Made by a program: the position numbers and the translations under genes
Assembly (NCBI GenBank): GCA_023386115.1
Contig: JAEWKL010000119.1
Coordinates: 1 to 10,112, forward strand
Direction of reading: 5' to 3'
DNA length: 10,112 nucleotides
Source: Pseudomonadota bacterium
GTDB taxonomy: Bacteria > Pseudomonadota > Alphaproteobacteria > Rhizobiales > Beijerinckiaceae
Notes under the pieces: generated by a model
The model's database searches: none
Told to the model about the DNA's origin: nothing
What the model saw: the letters and a program-made list of their open reading frames with translations, nothing else
Part shown: positions 1 to 7,295 of the stretch, in pieces
How positions within the stretch are numbered: the stretch's first letter is position 1
Layout: each line of letters starts with the position of its first letter

Positions 1-69
1 GAATCGCAGGTGGTACCGTACAGAGCGGGGACCGAGGCGCATTATCCCTTCACGCCCGCGCATCTGGAG

Positions 70-95
70 TCCGGGCTCCGCTGCGCGGCCCCGGA
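70..95. repeat. Intergenic imperfect hairpin
   Basis: An outer arm TCCGGG (70-75) pairs with CCCGGA (90-95), and an inner arm CCGC (78-81) pairs with GCGG (85-88) around a TGC loop. The arms are separated only by a small CT/C internal bulge. No T-run follows on either strand, so it is not a clear intrinsic terminator. The G/C-rich text resembles the short palindromic repeats scattered between genes in Methylobacterium genomes, but that link is from memory and no second copy is present in this window. Confidence 0.4.
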
Positions 96-152
96 ATGAC
101 AGGAAGGGTCCGGGTTCGCTGCCGGCCCGATCTTCACCGGTGGGAGCAATCA

Positions 153-184
153 CTCGGCGATGCTTGTCGTTCGAACCCGCCGAG
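153..184. repeat. Inverted repeat downstream of ppx
   Basis: CTCGGCG (153-159) and CGCCGAG (178-184) form a perfect 7-bp inverted repeat with an 18-base loop. It lies 26 bases beyond the ppx stop codon. It could form a weak stem at the end of the ppx transcript, but the loop is long and there is no U-tract, so a terminator role is only a guess. Nothing coding is supported between the window edge and ppx. Confidence 0.25.
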
Positions 185-210
185 CCCTTCTCCCCCGCCG
201 GCCGTCGCCC

Positions 211-1746
211 TCACGCTCCGATCTCGATCCGCGCTTCCGCCCCGAGCAGCCGGCCGAGCCCGCGCAGGCGGTTCGACAGGCGGTCGCTGGCGAGGTCGCG
301 CAGCTCCGGTGGCAGGGTGAGGACGATGGCGCCGTCGCGCATCGCCAGCGGCGTGCGTGGCAGGACGCCCTCCATCGCCACCGAGACCGGGAAGGCGACG
401 CGCAGGAGCGCCCCGAGCAGGCGCGCCTGCTCGAACAGGCGCGGGCCGGCGAGCTGGCGCAGGAGCGGGCTCGCCTTCTCGGGGGCGACACCCTCGTGGC
501 GGAAGAACACCGCCACCGCCAGATAGGCCCGGCCCGGATGGTCGATGCCGACGAAGGAGGCGTGGGCGATGACGTTGAGGCTCTGCTCGCCGCGGTAATC
601 CGGATGGGTGCGCCAGTTGACGTCGGCCAGCAGGCAGGCGGCGTGGCGCAAGCGCCGCTCGTCGGCGGTCTCCGGCGTCGACAGGCTCGCCATGAAGGCA
701 TCGGTCCAGGCCTGCAATTCGGGGCCGTGGCCGGGGCTGCGGCAGCGCAGGCGGTTGAGCTCCGCCGCCGCCAGGAGCAGCGGATCGCGGGCGCGGGCAG
801 CGTCGTCGAGCTTCTCGTAGAGCAGGCCCTCGCGCACGCCGGTGGCCGAGATCGCGATCTCCCGCGGGCGCCCGGAGCGGATCACCTCTTCCAGCACCAC
901 CGCCCCGTAGGCGAGGAGGGGCCGGCGCGCCTCCGACACGCTCTCGACGGCGGCGAGAGTCGCGGCGTCGGACTGCTCGACGACCTGGAGAAACGACAAT
1001 TCGTCGTTCGGCTCGATCGCATAGCCGTGCATCACGTGCAGGCGGTAATCCCGCGCCGCCTGGTGCAGGCGGGCGAGCGCCCGCCAGGTGCCGCCGACGG
1101 CGTAGAAGGTACGCCCTTTCAGCGTGTCGAGCTGCGGGCCCGCTTTCTTGAGCGCTTCGGCGGCGATCTTGCGGGCCTTCTTGAGCGAGCCGCCGCTGAG
1201 ATCCTGGAGCGCGAGGCCGCCGAGCGGCATGGTCACGCCGCTGCCGACCGCCGAGCCGCGCAGGTCGACGAGTTCCAGGCTGCCGCCGCCGAGATCGCCC
1301 ACCACGCCGTCCGGCGCGTGGAAGCCCGAGATGATGCCGTAGGCCGAGAGCTCCGCCTCGCGCCGGCCGGAAAGCAGCTCGATCGGGTGGCCGCAGGCCT
1401 CTTGCGCTGCGTCGAGGAAGGCCGGGCCGTTCTCGGCGTCGCGGGCGGCGGCGGTGGCCAGCACGAAGACCTGGCCGACATGCATGGTCTCGCACAGGAC
1501 CCGGAACCGGGCCAGCGCCTGGAGGGCGCGGCGCACCGCCTCCTCGTTGAGGCGCCCGGTGGTCAGCACGTTGCGGCCGAGGCCGCACAGGACCTTCTCG
1601 TTGTAGAGCGGCGTCGGCGCCCGGCTGATGCCCGAATAGGCGACCAGCCGGACGGAGTTCGAGCCGATATCGATGATGGCCACGGGGGCGCCGGGCTCGA
1701 TCCGGGCGAGCGCGGCTTCGTTGAGGGCGGTACGATCCAGGCCCAT
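211..1746 (-). CDS. ppx: Exopolyphosphatase, Ppx/GppA family
   Basis: Ppx/GppA enzymes release terminal phosphates from polyphosphate; some members hydrolyse pppGpp. The 511-residue product has the family layout. A sugar-kinase/actin-like N-terminal fold shows the first phosphate-binding motif IIDIGSNSVRL (about residues 24-34). The SGRREAEL segment (about 126-133) corresponds to the region of the catalytic glutamate, and GDLGGGSLELV (about 150-160) is the second phosphate loop. The C-terminal third is the helical HD-like domain, including NVIAHASFVGIDHPGR. I chose the ATG at 1746 because GAGGA (1756-1752) sits five bases upstream of it. An in-frame ATG four codons earlier (1758) overlaps that site and lacks its own. 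The gene lies 64 bases downstream of ppk on the same strand, so synthesis and breakdown enzymes are probably co-transcribed. Exopolyphosphatase is favoured over pppGpp phosphatase because of the ppk neighbour, but sequence alone does not exclude dual activity. Confidence 0.93.
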   Translation of the reverse strand: MGLDRTALNEAALARIEPGAPVAIIDIGSNSVRLVAYSGISRAPTPLYNEKVLCGLGRNVLTTGRLNEEAVRRALQALARFRVLCETMHVGQVFVLATAAARDAENGPAFLDAAQEACGHPIELLSGRREAELSAYGIISGFHAPDGVVGDLGGGSLELVDLRGSAVGSGVTMPLGGLALQDLSGGSLKKARKIAAEALKKAGPQLDTLKGRTFYAVGGTWRALARLHQAARDYRLHVMHGYAIEPNDELSFLQVVEQSDAATLAAVESVSEARRPLLAYGAVVLEEVIRSGRPREIAISATGVREGLLYEKLDDAARARDPLLLAAAELNRLRCRSPGHGPELQAWTDAFMASLSTPETADERRLRHAACLLADVNWRTHPDYRGEQSLNVIAHASFVGIDHPGRAYLAVAVFFRHEGVAPEKASPLLRQLAGPRLFEQARLLGALLRVAFPVSVAMEGVLPRTPLAMRDGAIVLTLPPELRDLASDRLSNRLRGLGRLLGAEARIEIGA

Positions 1747-1751
1747 CCAGG

Positions 1752-1756
1752 TCCTC
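1752..1756 (-). promoter_or_regulatory. Ribosome binding site deciding the ppx start
   Basis: On the minus strand GAGGA is followed by a five-base spacer and the ATG at 1746-1744. It includes the last base of the alternative upstream ATG (1758-1756), so the two starts are mutually awkward and the downstream one is better supported. Confidence 0.6.
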
Positions 1757-1810
1757 ATGACGGGAACGCCGCTTGGCGCCGCGTCCTCAGGACCGACCCG
1801 GAACGCTGCG

Positions 1811-4180
1811 TCAGGCGCGCTGGGCGCGCCGGCTGAGCGCGCGCGGACTCGACTTTTTCGATGCCTTCCCGCGGCCGGACAGGCTCGGGTTGGTCATGAA
1901 ATACTTGTGCGCGTTGAAGGGTTCCTCGCCCTCGGCGGGCTCGATCCGCTCGCTCGCACCGGACGCCAGTACACGCCAGCTCTGCTGGTTGTCGAGGAGA
2001 TTCGCCATCATGATCTGGTCGAGCACCTGCTGGTGCACCGTCGGGTTGAGGATCGGCAGCATCGCCTCCACCCTGCGGTCGAGGTTGCGGCTCATCAGGT
2101 CCGCCGACGAGATGTAGACTCGCGCCTTGGGGTGGGGCAGCCCGACGCCGTTGCCGAAGGCGTAGACCCGGCCGTGCTCCAGGAACCGTCCGACGATCGA
2201 CTTGACCCGGATGTTCTCCGACAGGCCCGGCACCCCGGGCCTGAGGCAGCAGATGCCGCGCACCACGCAGTCGATCGCGACGCCGGCCTCGCTCGCATCG
2301 TAGAGCGCGTCGATGATCTGGGTGTCGACGAGCGAGTTGCACTTGATCCAGATCGCCGCCGGGCGACCGGCCTTCGCATGCGCGATCTCCTCGGCGATGT
2401 GCTCCAGGAGGCGCGCCTTCAGGGTCAGCGGCGAGACCGCCATCCGCTCCAGCTCCGCCGGCTCGGCGTACCCGGTGATGAAGTTGAAGATCCGCGAGAC
2501 GTCGCGGCCGATCACCGGGTCGGCGGTGAAGAACGACAGGTCGGTGTAGATCCTGGCGGTGATCGGGTGATAGTTGCCGGTGCCGACGTGGCAGTAGCTC
2601 ACCAGGCGGTCGCCCTCGCGGCGCACCACCATCGAGAGCTTGGCGTGGGTCTTCAGCTCGATGAAGCCGAACACCACCTGCGCGCCGGCCTTCTCGAGGT
2701 TGCGGGCCCAGCGGATGTTGGCCTCCTCGTCGAAGCGCGCCTTCAACTCGACCAGCGCCGTCACCGACTTGCCGGCCTCGGCGGCTTCAGCGAGCGCCGC
2801 GACGATGGGAGAGTTCGACGAGGTGCGGTAGAGCGTCTGCTTGATCGCCACCACGTTCGGGTCGCGGGCGGCCTGCGACAGGAACTGCACCACCGAGTCG
2901 AACGACTCGTAGGGGTGATGGACGATGAAGTCCTTCTGGCGGATCGCCGCGAAGCAATCGCCGCCGCTCTCGCGGATGCGCTCGGGGAAGCGCGGATTGT
3001 AGGACTTGAACTTCAGGTCCGGCCGGTCGATCCCGACGATCTGCGACAATTCGTTGAGGGCCAGCATCCCCTCGACGACGAAGACGGCGTCGGACGCGAT
3101 CTCGAGCTCGTCGGCCACGAAGGTGCGCAGGTCCTCCGGCATGGTGGCGACGACCTCGAGGCGGATCACCACGCCGCGGCGGCGCTGCTTGAGCGCCGTC
3201 TCGAAGTGGCGCACCAGGTCCTCGGCCTCCTCCTCGATCTCGAGGTCCGAATCGCGCACCACCCGGAAGCCGCCCTGGCCCTTGACCAGGTAGCCCGGGA
3301 ACAGGCGGCTGGTGAACAGCACGATCACCTGCTCGATGGCGATGAACCGGGCGGTGCCGCTGTTGCCGGGATCGGGCAGGCGCACGAAGCGGTCGATGAT
3401 CGAGGGCAGGCGGATCAGTGCCCGTAGCACCCGCGCGTCGCGCGGGCGCACCAGGGTGAGCGCGATGGTCGAGCCGAGATTCGGGATGAACGGGAACGGA
3501 TGCGCCGGGTCGATGGCGAGCGGCGTCAGCACCGGGAAGATGTGCTGGAGGAAGTAATCCTCGAGCCAGGCCGCCTCCTCCGCCGAGAGGTCCAGCGCCT
3601 CGACGAGGTCGATGCCGGTGGCGTGCAGGTCCTCGCGCAGCTCGCTCCAGCGCCGCTGCTGGTCGCGGGCAAGGGTGGTGACCTCGGCGTCGATGCGGGC
3701 GAGCTGCTCGGCCGGCGACAGCCCGTCGGCGGAGGGCGCGGTCAGCCCGGCCCGGACCTGGTCGTGCAGGCCGGCGACCCGCACCATGAAGAACTCGTCG
3801 AGGTTGTTGGCCGAGATCGACAGGAAGCGCAGCTGCTCGAGCAGCGGATGGCCGGTATTCGAGGCCTCCTCCAGCACCCGGCGGTTGAATTGCAGCCAGG
3901 ACAACTCACGGTTGACGTAGCGGCCCGGCTCGTGGCGCAGGGCCCGGCCGGCCGCGACCGCCTCGGCCTTGGCCTGGCGGGCGGCGTCCTGGGCGCTGCC
4001 CTGCCTGGCGCGGCCCTGCGGCGTCTCGACCTGTCCGGCGGGGCGCCGGGCCTCGGGATCGACCTTGGCCTCGGCGAGGATGTCCGCCTCGTCGCGCCGG
4101 GCGACCTCCACCTTCTCAGGCGTCGCCTCGGTCTCGTCGAGGACCGGGATGGCGCTGGCTCCGGTATCGGTGTCCGACAC
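1811..4180 (-). CDS. ppk: Polyphosphate kinase 1
   Basis: PPK1 reversibly transfers the gamma phosphate of ATP onto a growing polyphosphate chain through a phosphohistidine. The 789-residue protein has the four family regions. The N domain begins at YVNRELSWLQFN (about residue 88) and continues with ANNLDEFFMVRVAGL. Two PLD-like C-terminal domains follow. The autophosphorylated histidine is in YCHVGTGNYH (H531), and the second essential histidine is in RFLEHGRVYAF (H669); conserved RGICCLRPG lies between them. I chose the GTG at 4180 because AAGGAGGA lies six bases upstream; a TTG-led frame extending to 4201 has no such site. About 85 residues precede the usual PPK1 start. They are rich in Ala, Glu, Arg and Asp and look disordered, which is longer than the E. 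coli enzyme. The gene sits 123 bases downstream of the Hda-like gene and 64 bases before ppx. Low-phosphate control is possible given the repeated TGTCA-like sites upstream. Confidence 0.97.
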   Translation of the reverse strand: MSDTDTGASAIPVLDETEATPEKVEVARRDEADILAEAKVDPEARRPAGQVETPQGRARQGSAQDAARQAKAEAVAAGRALRHEPGRYVNRELSWLQFNRRVLEEASNTGHPLLEQLRFLSISANNLDEFFMVRVAGLHDQVRAGLTAPSADGLSPAEQLARIDAEVTTLARDQQRRWSELREDLHATGIDLVEALDLSAEEAAWLEDYFLQHIFPVLTPLAIDPAHPFPFIPNLGSTIALTLVRPRDARVLRALIRLPSIIDRFVRLPDPGNSGTARFIAIEQVIVLFTSRLFPGYLVKGQGGFRVVRDSDLEIEEEAEDLVRHFETALKQRRRGVVIRLEVVATMPEDLRTFVADELEIASDAVFVVEGMLALNELSQIVGIDRPDLKFKSYNPRFPERIRESGGDCFAAIRQKDFIVHHPYESFDSVVQFLSQAARDPNVVAIKQTLYRTSSNSPIVAALAEAAEAGKSVTALVELKARFDEEANIRWARNLEKAGAQVVFGFIELKTHAKLSMVVRREGDRLVSYCHVGTGNYHPITARIYTDLSFFTADPVIGRDVSRIFNFITGYAEPAELERMAVSPLTLKARLLEHIAEEIAHAKAGRPAAIWIKCNSLVDTQIIDALYDASEAGVAIDCVVRGICCLRPGVPGLSENIRVKSIVGRFLEHGRVYAFGNGVGLPHPKARVYISSADLMSRNLDRRVEAMLPILNPTVHQQVLDQIMMANLLDNQQSWRVLASGASERIEPAEGEEPFNAHKYFMTNPSLSGRGKASKKSSPRALSRRAQRA

Positions 4181-4186
4181 GATGGC

Positions 4187-4194
4187 TCCTCCTT
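4187..4194 (-). promoter_or_regulatory. Strong Shine-Dalgarno of ppk
   Basis: AAGGAGGA on the minus strand is close to a full anti-16S match and is spaced six bases from the GTG at 4180-4178. It settles a GTG start for ppk and suggests efficient translation. Confidence 0.85.
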
Positions 4195-4229
4195 GGATCA
4201 ATGCCGGGGCGCGGCTTCCAGTCTTCCCC

Positions 4230-4250
4230 GGTGACAGGACAGTTTGACAT
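4230..4250 (-). promoter_or_regulatory. Pho-box-like repeated TGTCA sites upstream of ppk
   Basis: Read on the minus strand, this stretch contains ATGTCAA and CTGTCAC, both close to the PhoB half-site CTGTCAT, with a third partial copy (ACTGTCC) between them. It lies 50-70 bases before the ppk start, a plausible regulatory distance. The half-sites are 13 bases apart start to start, not the canonical 11, so this is a weak candidate. The same bases on the plus strand contain TTGACA (4244-4249), but no -10 element or gene follows in that direction. Confidence 0.25.
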
Positions 4251-4303
4251 TTGCATGAACCGAGCGGGAGATATCCGTTCGGGCTTGTGCGTGGCTCCCG
4301 GGC

Positions 4304-5017
4304 TCACTCCTCGTCGGGTTCGTCTCCCGCCTCGCCGGCCCCCTCCAAAGCCGCCAGGGTGGCGAGCGCCAGCGGCCGGGTGATGCGCCGGCGCCGGCTC
4401 AACCCCTCCCGGTCGAGGGCCGCCACCACGTCGCGGGCGCGGGCCAGCGACCGGTCGAGGCGCAGGGCCAGGGCGTCGACCACGCTGGTATCGACGACGA
4501 GCTGGCGGTCGAGGAAGAGCTTGACCAGCACGACCTTCAGTAGGGCCTCGTCCGGCGGCGCGAGATCGACGCCGGGCGCCAGGCGCAGGCGCGAGCGCAG
4601 GTCGGGGGTCGCGAGGCCCCAGGCCTCGACCGGGCGGGAACCAGTCACCACCACGCTCGAGCCCCGCTCGCGGGCGAGGTTGAGGAGGTGGAACAGGGCG
4701 GCCTCGTCGCGGCCTTCCGCCCGGTCGGCATCCTCGATCACCAGGGCCTCGGCCATGCACAGGTCCGGCACGGCATTGGCCGTCACGGCGCAGGCCGGCA
4801 CCGTCAGGGCGCCCGAGCGCTCGGCGAAGATCGCCGCGAGGTGGCTCTTGCCGCTGCCCGGCGGGCCGGTGAGCACGAGGACGCGGTCCGGCCAGTCGGG
4901 CCAGGCCTCGATCCGGGCATAGGCCCCCTCGTTGGACGGGCTGACCAGGAAGTCCTCGGACCCGAAGCGGGGGGCGACGGGCAGGTCGAGGGCGAGCTGG
5001 CGCGGCTGGTCGGACAT
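4304..5017 (-). CDS. hdaA: Hda-like DnaA regulatory inactivator (AAA+ ATPase)
   Basis: Hda proteins bind the DNA polymerase sliding clamp and stimulate ATP hydrolysis by DnaA, which prevents re-initiation of replication. The 237-residue product matches the family length (E. coli Hda has 233). It starts with a clamp-binding motif, QLALDL (residues 7-12). The AAA+ core follows: Walker A GPPGSGKS (51-58), Walker B LVIEDAD (92-98), sensor 1 TGSRP (125-129), the arginine-containing LRSRLRLAP (140-148), and a sensor 2 helix, LARARDVVAALDREGL. There is no DnaA DNA-binding domain, which separates it from DnaA. The open frame extends upstream to 5131, but those 38 Arg/Pro-rich codons overlap the end of the AI-2E gene and do not fit the family, so the ATG at 5017 is used even though no strong ribosome site precedes it. 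The gap to the AI-2E gene is 43 bases. The C-terminal tail is acidic (GDEPDEE). Confidence 0.85.
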   Translation of the reverse strand: MSDQPRQLALDLPVAPRFGSEDFLVSPSNEGAYARIEAWPDWPDRVLVLTGPPGSGKSHLAAIFAERSGALTVPACAVTANAVPDLCMAEALVIEDADRAEGRDEAALFHLLNLARERGSSVVVTGSRPVEAWGLATPDLRSRLRLAPGVDLAPPDEALLKVVLVKLFLDRQLVVDTSVVDALALRLDRSLARARDVVAALDREGLSRRRRITRPLALATLAALEGAGEAGDEPDEE

Positions 5018-5060
5018 GCGGGGTCGGGATTCTTCGCGGTCTGGGGAGGTTGGACGGGCG

Positions 5061-6185
5061 TTACGGCTTCGATATGGCGGGCGGGGTCGGCTTCGCCACC
5101 GTGGCGTCGGCCGCGAGGATCGGCGTGCCATCGTGATAGAGCCGGCTCTCCAGGTAGCGCGTCACCCCGAAGCGGGCGACGACCCCGAGGGAGGCCGCCA
5201 CCGGCACCGCCAGCAGCAGGCCGAGGAAGCCGAACAGCGAGCCGAAGGCGAGCAGCGCGAACATCAGCCAGACCGGGTGCAGCCGCACCGCGTCGCCGAC
5301 GAGCTTGGGCTGCAGCACGTTGCCCTCGAGGAACTGCCCGACCAGGAACACCCCGACCGTCAGCAGGACCGAGACCCAGTCGGGCCAGAACTGCACCAGG
5401 GCGACGCCGGTGGAGAGCAGGAAGCCGGTGAGCGAGCCGACATACGGGATGAAGGTGAGGAACCCCGCCATCAGGCCGATCAGCACGCCGAAATTGAGCC
5501 CGACCAGCCAGAGGCCGACGGCGTAGAACGTGCCGAGGATCAGGCAGACCAGGCTCTGGCCGCGGATGAAGGCGGTGATCGCCCCGTCGATCTCGCGGGC
5601 GAGCATCCGCGCGGTCGGGCGGTGGCGCGGCGGCACCCAGCGGTCGAGGGTCGCGATCATCCGGTCCCAGTCGACCAGGAGGTAGAACGCGACGACCGGT
5701 GTCACCACGAGGAGCGAGACGATGCCGACGATCGCCTGGCTGCCCGACCACAGCGAGCGCAGGAAGCCGAGGATCCAGGCCACCGCCTGGCCCATCAGGT
5801 TGCCGACGGAGGATTGCAGCTCCTGGAGCGCCCCGTGGCCCCCGGCCCGCTCGATCAGGGGACCGGCCCGCTCGGCCAGGATCGCCTGGAGCTTGGCGAT
5901 CATCGCCGGGAGCGAGGCGACGAGCGCCGCGACCTGGTTGGCGGCGAGCGGCACGACCAGGATCAGGGCCAGGATCAGGCCGAGCAGGAACACCGCCAGG
6001 ATGATCAGCGTCGCGGTGAGCCGCCCGACCCCGAGCCGCTCCAGCCGGTCGGCGACCGGATCGAGGGCGTAGGCGAGCGCCGCGCCGGCCACGAAGGGCA
6101 GGAGCACGTCGCGCAGCTGGTAGAGCAGGACCACCAGCAGGGCGAGCACCGCCAGAATGATCGCGGCCCGGCGTTGGATCGGCAT
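5061..6185 (-). CDS. AI-2E family transporter (PerM/TqsA-like membrane protein)
   Basis: The 374-residue inner-membrane protein belongs to the AI-2 exporter (UPF0118/PerM) superfamily, whose substrates range from autoinducer-2 to ions and are mostly unknown. Hydrophobic segments lie near residues 8-27, 29-42, 57-80, 137-172, 209-235, 236-262, 272-287 and 305-335. A long soluble loop (about 88-135) is typical of the family. Hallmarks are the Pro-containing FIPYVGS (about 245-251), FLEGNVLQPKLVG (about 285-297) and HPVWLMFALLAFGSLFGFLG (about 303-322). The start is uncertain. An in-frame GTG six codons upstream (6203) is possible and neither start has a clear Shine-Dalgarno; the ATG at 6185 gives a normal N terminus. 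The gene heads the run into hda, ppk and ppx. Its substrate cannot be read from the sequence, and genuine AI-2 transport should not be assumed from the name. Confidence 0.9.
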   Translation of the reverse strand: MPIQRRAAIILAVLALLVVLLYQLRDVLLPFVAGAALAYALDPVADRLERLGVGRLTATLIILAVFLLGLILALILVVPLAANQVAALVASLPAMIAKLQAILAERAGPLIERAGGHGALQELQSSVGNLMGQAVAWILGFLRSLWSGSQAIVGIVSLLVVTPVVAFYLLVDWDRMIATLDRWVPPRHRPTARMLAREIDGAITAFIRGQSLVCLILGTFYAVGLWLVGLNFGVLIGLMAGFLTFIPYVGSLTGFLLSTGVALVQFWPDWVSVLLTVGVFLVGQFLEGNVLQPKLVGDAVRLHPVWLMFALLAFGSLFGFLGLLLAVPVAASLGVVARFGVTRYLESRLYHDGTPILAADATVAKPTPPAISKP

Positions 6186-6490
6186 GCGCGCTGGCCCCGT
6201 CACCCCACGCGAATCCGTCGCGCCCCGGCCGGACCGAGATGGAAGGATGGCGCCGCAGGGTCAAGCCCGGTCTGCCGGGACGCGGCGACTCGCGGCGGCC
6301 GGAGCAGGCGGCAAGTGTTAAGAAAGCATATCCTGGAGCCCGAGAAATCCAGACCGGCCGCGCAAGAAAGTCCATCGCCCGCGTCTGCTTGCCGTTGCGG
6401 AATGGAAACCGTTCGGATAAGTTGTAGAGACAGCTCATGCAGTTGCGGCCTGCGCCATCAGGAGCGCCTGCGCCGCGTTCAGGATGTGCC
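6186..6490. other. Intergenic region between the divergent AI-2E gene and the plus-strand islet gene
   Basis: These 305 bases should carry the promoter of the AI-2E/hda/ppk/ppx run (minus) and that of the unknown gene at 6491 (plus). I see no convincing sigma-70 pair on either strand; a weak TTGCGG (6395-6400) with TAAGTT 17 bases on is the best plus-strand guess. A small hairpin, CCCGG-TCTG-CCGGG (6266-6279), would fall in the leader of the AI-2E transcript. An in-frame ATG at 6437 could extend the plus-strand gene by 18 codons. Base composition is less G/C rich from about 6310 on than before it. No insertion sequence ends or RNA gene are recognisable. Confidence 0.4.
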
Positions 6491-7243
6491 ATGACCAGCA
6501 TCGGCAATGCACCGGCCGCGTATCTCGTGTCGCTCCTGGCCGCACCGGAACCGGCGCGGGTCCAGCACGGCATCTTCCTCCCAGGCCCGGAGGACACGGA
6601 TGAGGCCGCCGCGGAAATCCTCAAGATCGTGAACAGGATCTCGGTGGAGACCAGCGCCGCCACCAAGGCGGCGGCGGCCCGGATCGGCGATGCGGCCCTG
6701 CGGGCGGCCGAGGATTGGGCGCGGCCTAACCACGGCAGCAGCCCGGGCGTGCGCTACTACGAGCGCCCGGAGGACATCGAGGATCCGGTAGAACGTGACG
6801 CGATGATTGCGTCGACCCAAGCGCAAGCTGAATGGGATGCCAAGACACCTGGAATGCACCACTGGCCAGCGGGCATCGTCGAGGGACATAAGATATTCTC
6901 TCTAATGGAAGATTATTTCAAAACTGATTTTTCTTATACGACAGGACGCGTCCACGGCGGGGTCGTCCTCAAACAAACTAACGCGGGAACATTGGGTTTT
7001 TTGGGGCGACTTCAAACGAAAATTGCCGAACTGACGGCGGAGATGGCGAAAAATGCAGATATCTCCGGACAAGTCATATCTCAAGGATCCGACGGCCAAC
7101 TGCGGATCGGGACGTTTGAGGTGCGAGACAAAACGAATGGCAATTTATACATGAAGATGGATGGTGATAATAAGATTCGGTTTTATGACAATGGAATTCT
7201 TTTGCATGCGTTCGGTTTTGAGGAATCGGAAATCGATCAATAG
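6491..7243 (+). CDS. Hypothetical protein of mixed composition
   Basis: I do not recognise this 250-residue protein. The ATG at 6491 follows AGGA by seven bases; an in-frame ATG at 6437 lacks a comparable site. There is no signal peptide or membrane segment. Residues 1-30 (MTSIGNAPAAYLVSLLAAPE) are a mildly hydrophobic, Ala-rich stretch. Residues 35-80 are helical and Ala-rich, with a cluster of Ala/Lys/Arg. A middle portion, containing MHHWPAGIVEGHKIF, leads to a predicted helical segment (GRLQTKIAELTAEMAKN) and a polar, probably beta-strand end with YMKMDGDNKIRFYDNG. DNA for roughly the first 95 codons is 63-80% GC in counted blocks. From about 6790 it falls to 42% and 30% and uses ATA, CTA, TTT and AAA freely, unlike the flanking core genes. 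The frame stays open throughout, so it may be a fusion or a recombined allele. It converges on the RTX gene across 52 bases. No function is assigned. Confidence 0.65.
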   Translation: MTSIGNAPAAYLVSLLAAPEPARVQHGIFLPGPEDTDEAAAEILKIVNRISVETSAATKAAAARIGDAALRAAEDWARPNHGSSPGVRYYERPEDIEDPVERDAMIASTQAQAEWDAKTPGMHHWPAGIVEGHKIFSLMEDYFKTDFSYTTGRVHGGVVLKQTNAGTLGFLGRLQTKIAELTAEMAKNADISGQVISQGSDGQLRIGTFEVRDKTNGNLYMKMDGDNKIRFYDNGILLHAFGFEESEIDQ

Positions 7244-7254
7244 CACAGATCAAT

Positions 7255-7286
7255 GCAGCTGTCACGACATGTACAGTGACAGCTGC
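7255..7286. terminator. Perfect inverted repeat between convergent genes
   Basis: GCAGCTGTCAC (7255-7265) and GTGACAGCTGC (7276-7286) are exact reverse complements around a 10-base loop. The repeat starts 11 bases after the plus-strand stop and ends 9 bases before the RTX stop, so one stem could serve both transcripts. Neither side has a true T-tract, so termination strength is uncertain; the stem may mainly protect mRNA 3' ends. Confidence 0.6.
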
Positions 7287-7295
7287 CGCCTTATA

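Noticed and set aside
168..178. TCGTTCGAACC resembling a tRNA T-arm
   Set aside because: No cloverleaf, acceptor stem or anticodon arm can be built around it in the 210-base flank.
160..1836. 558-codon open frame on the plus strand opposite ppx
   Set aside because: Its product is an Arg/Ala/Gly-rich, low-complexity string with no recognisable motif. It arises because G/C-rich codons of ppx rarely give stops on the other strand.
1673..3427. 584-codon open frame on the plus strand opposite ppk
   Set aside because: It is rich in His, Arg, Asp and Val and has no family motifs, while the minus strand encodes an unmistakable PPK1.
4244..4272. Plus-strand promoter starting with TTGACA
   Set aside because: There is no -10 element at the right distance, and no plus-strand gene follows.
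4932..6494. 520-codon plus-strand frame opposite the AI-2E gene, rich in Gln, Glu, Arg and His
   Set aside because: The composition is what the reverse reading of Leu/Val-rich membrane codons yields. It has no motif, and it spans three real features.
4804..6666. 620-codon minus-strand frame across the AI-2E and hda region
   Set aside because: It is an out-of-frame shadow of the AI-2E and Hda-like genes, with Arg/Pro/Gly-rich text and no domain.
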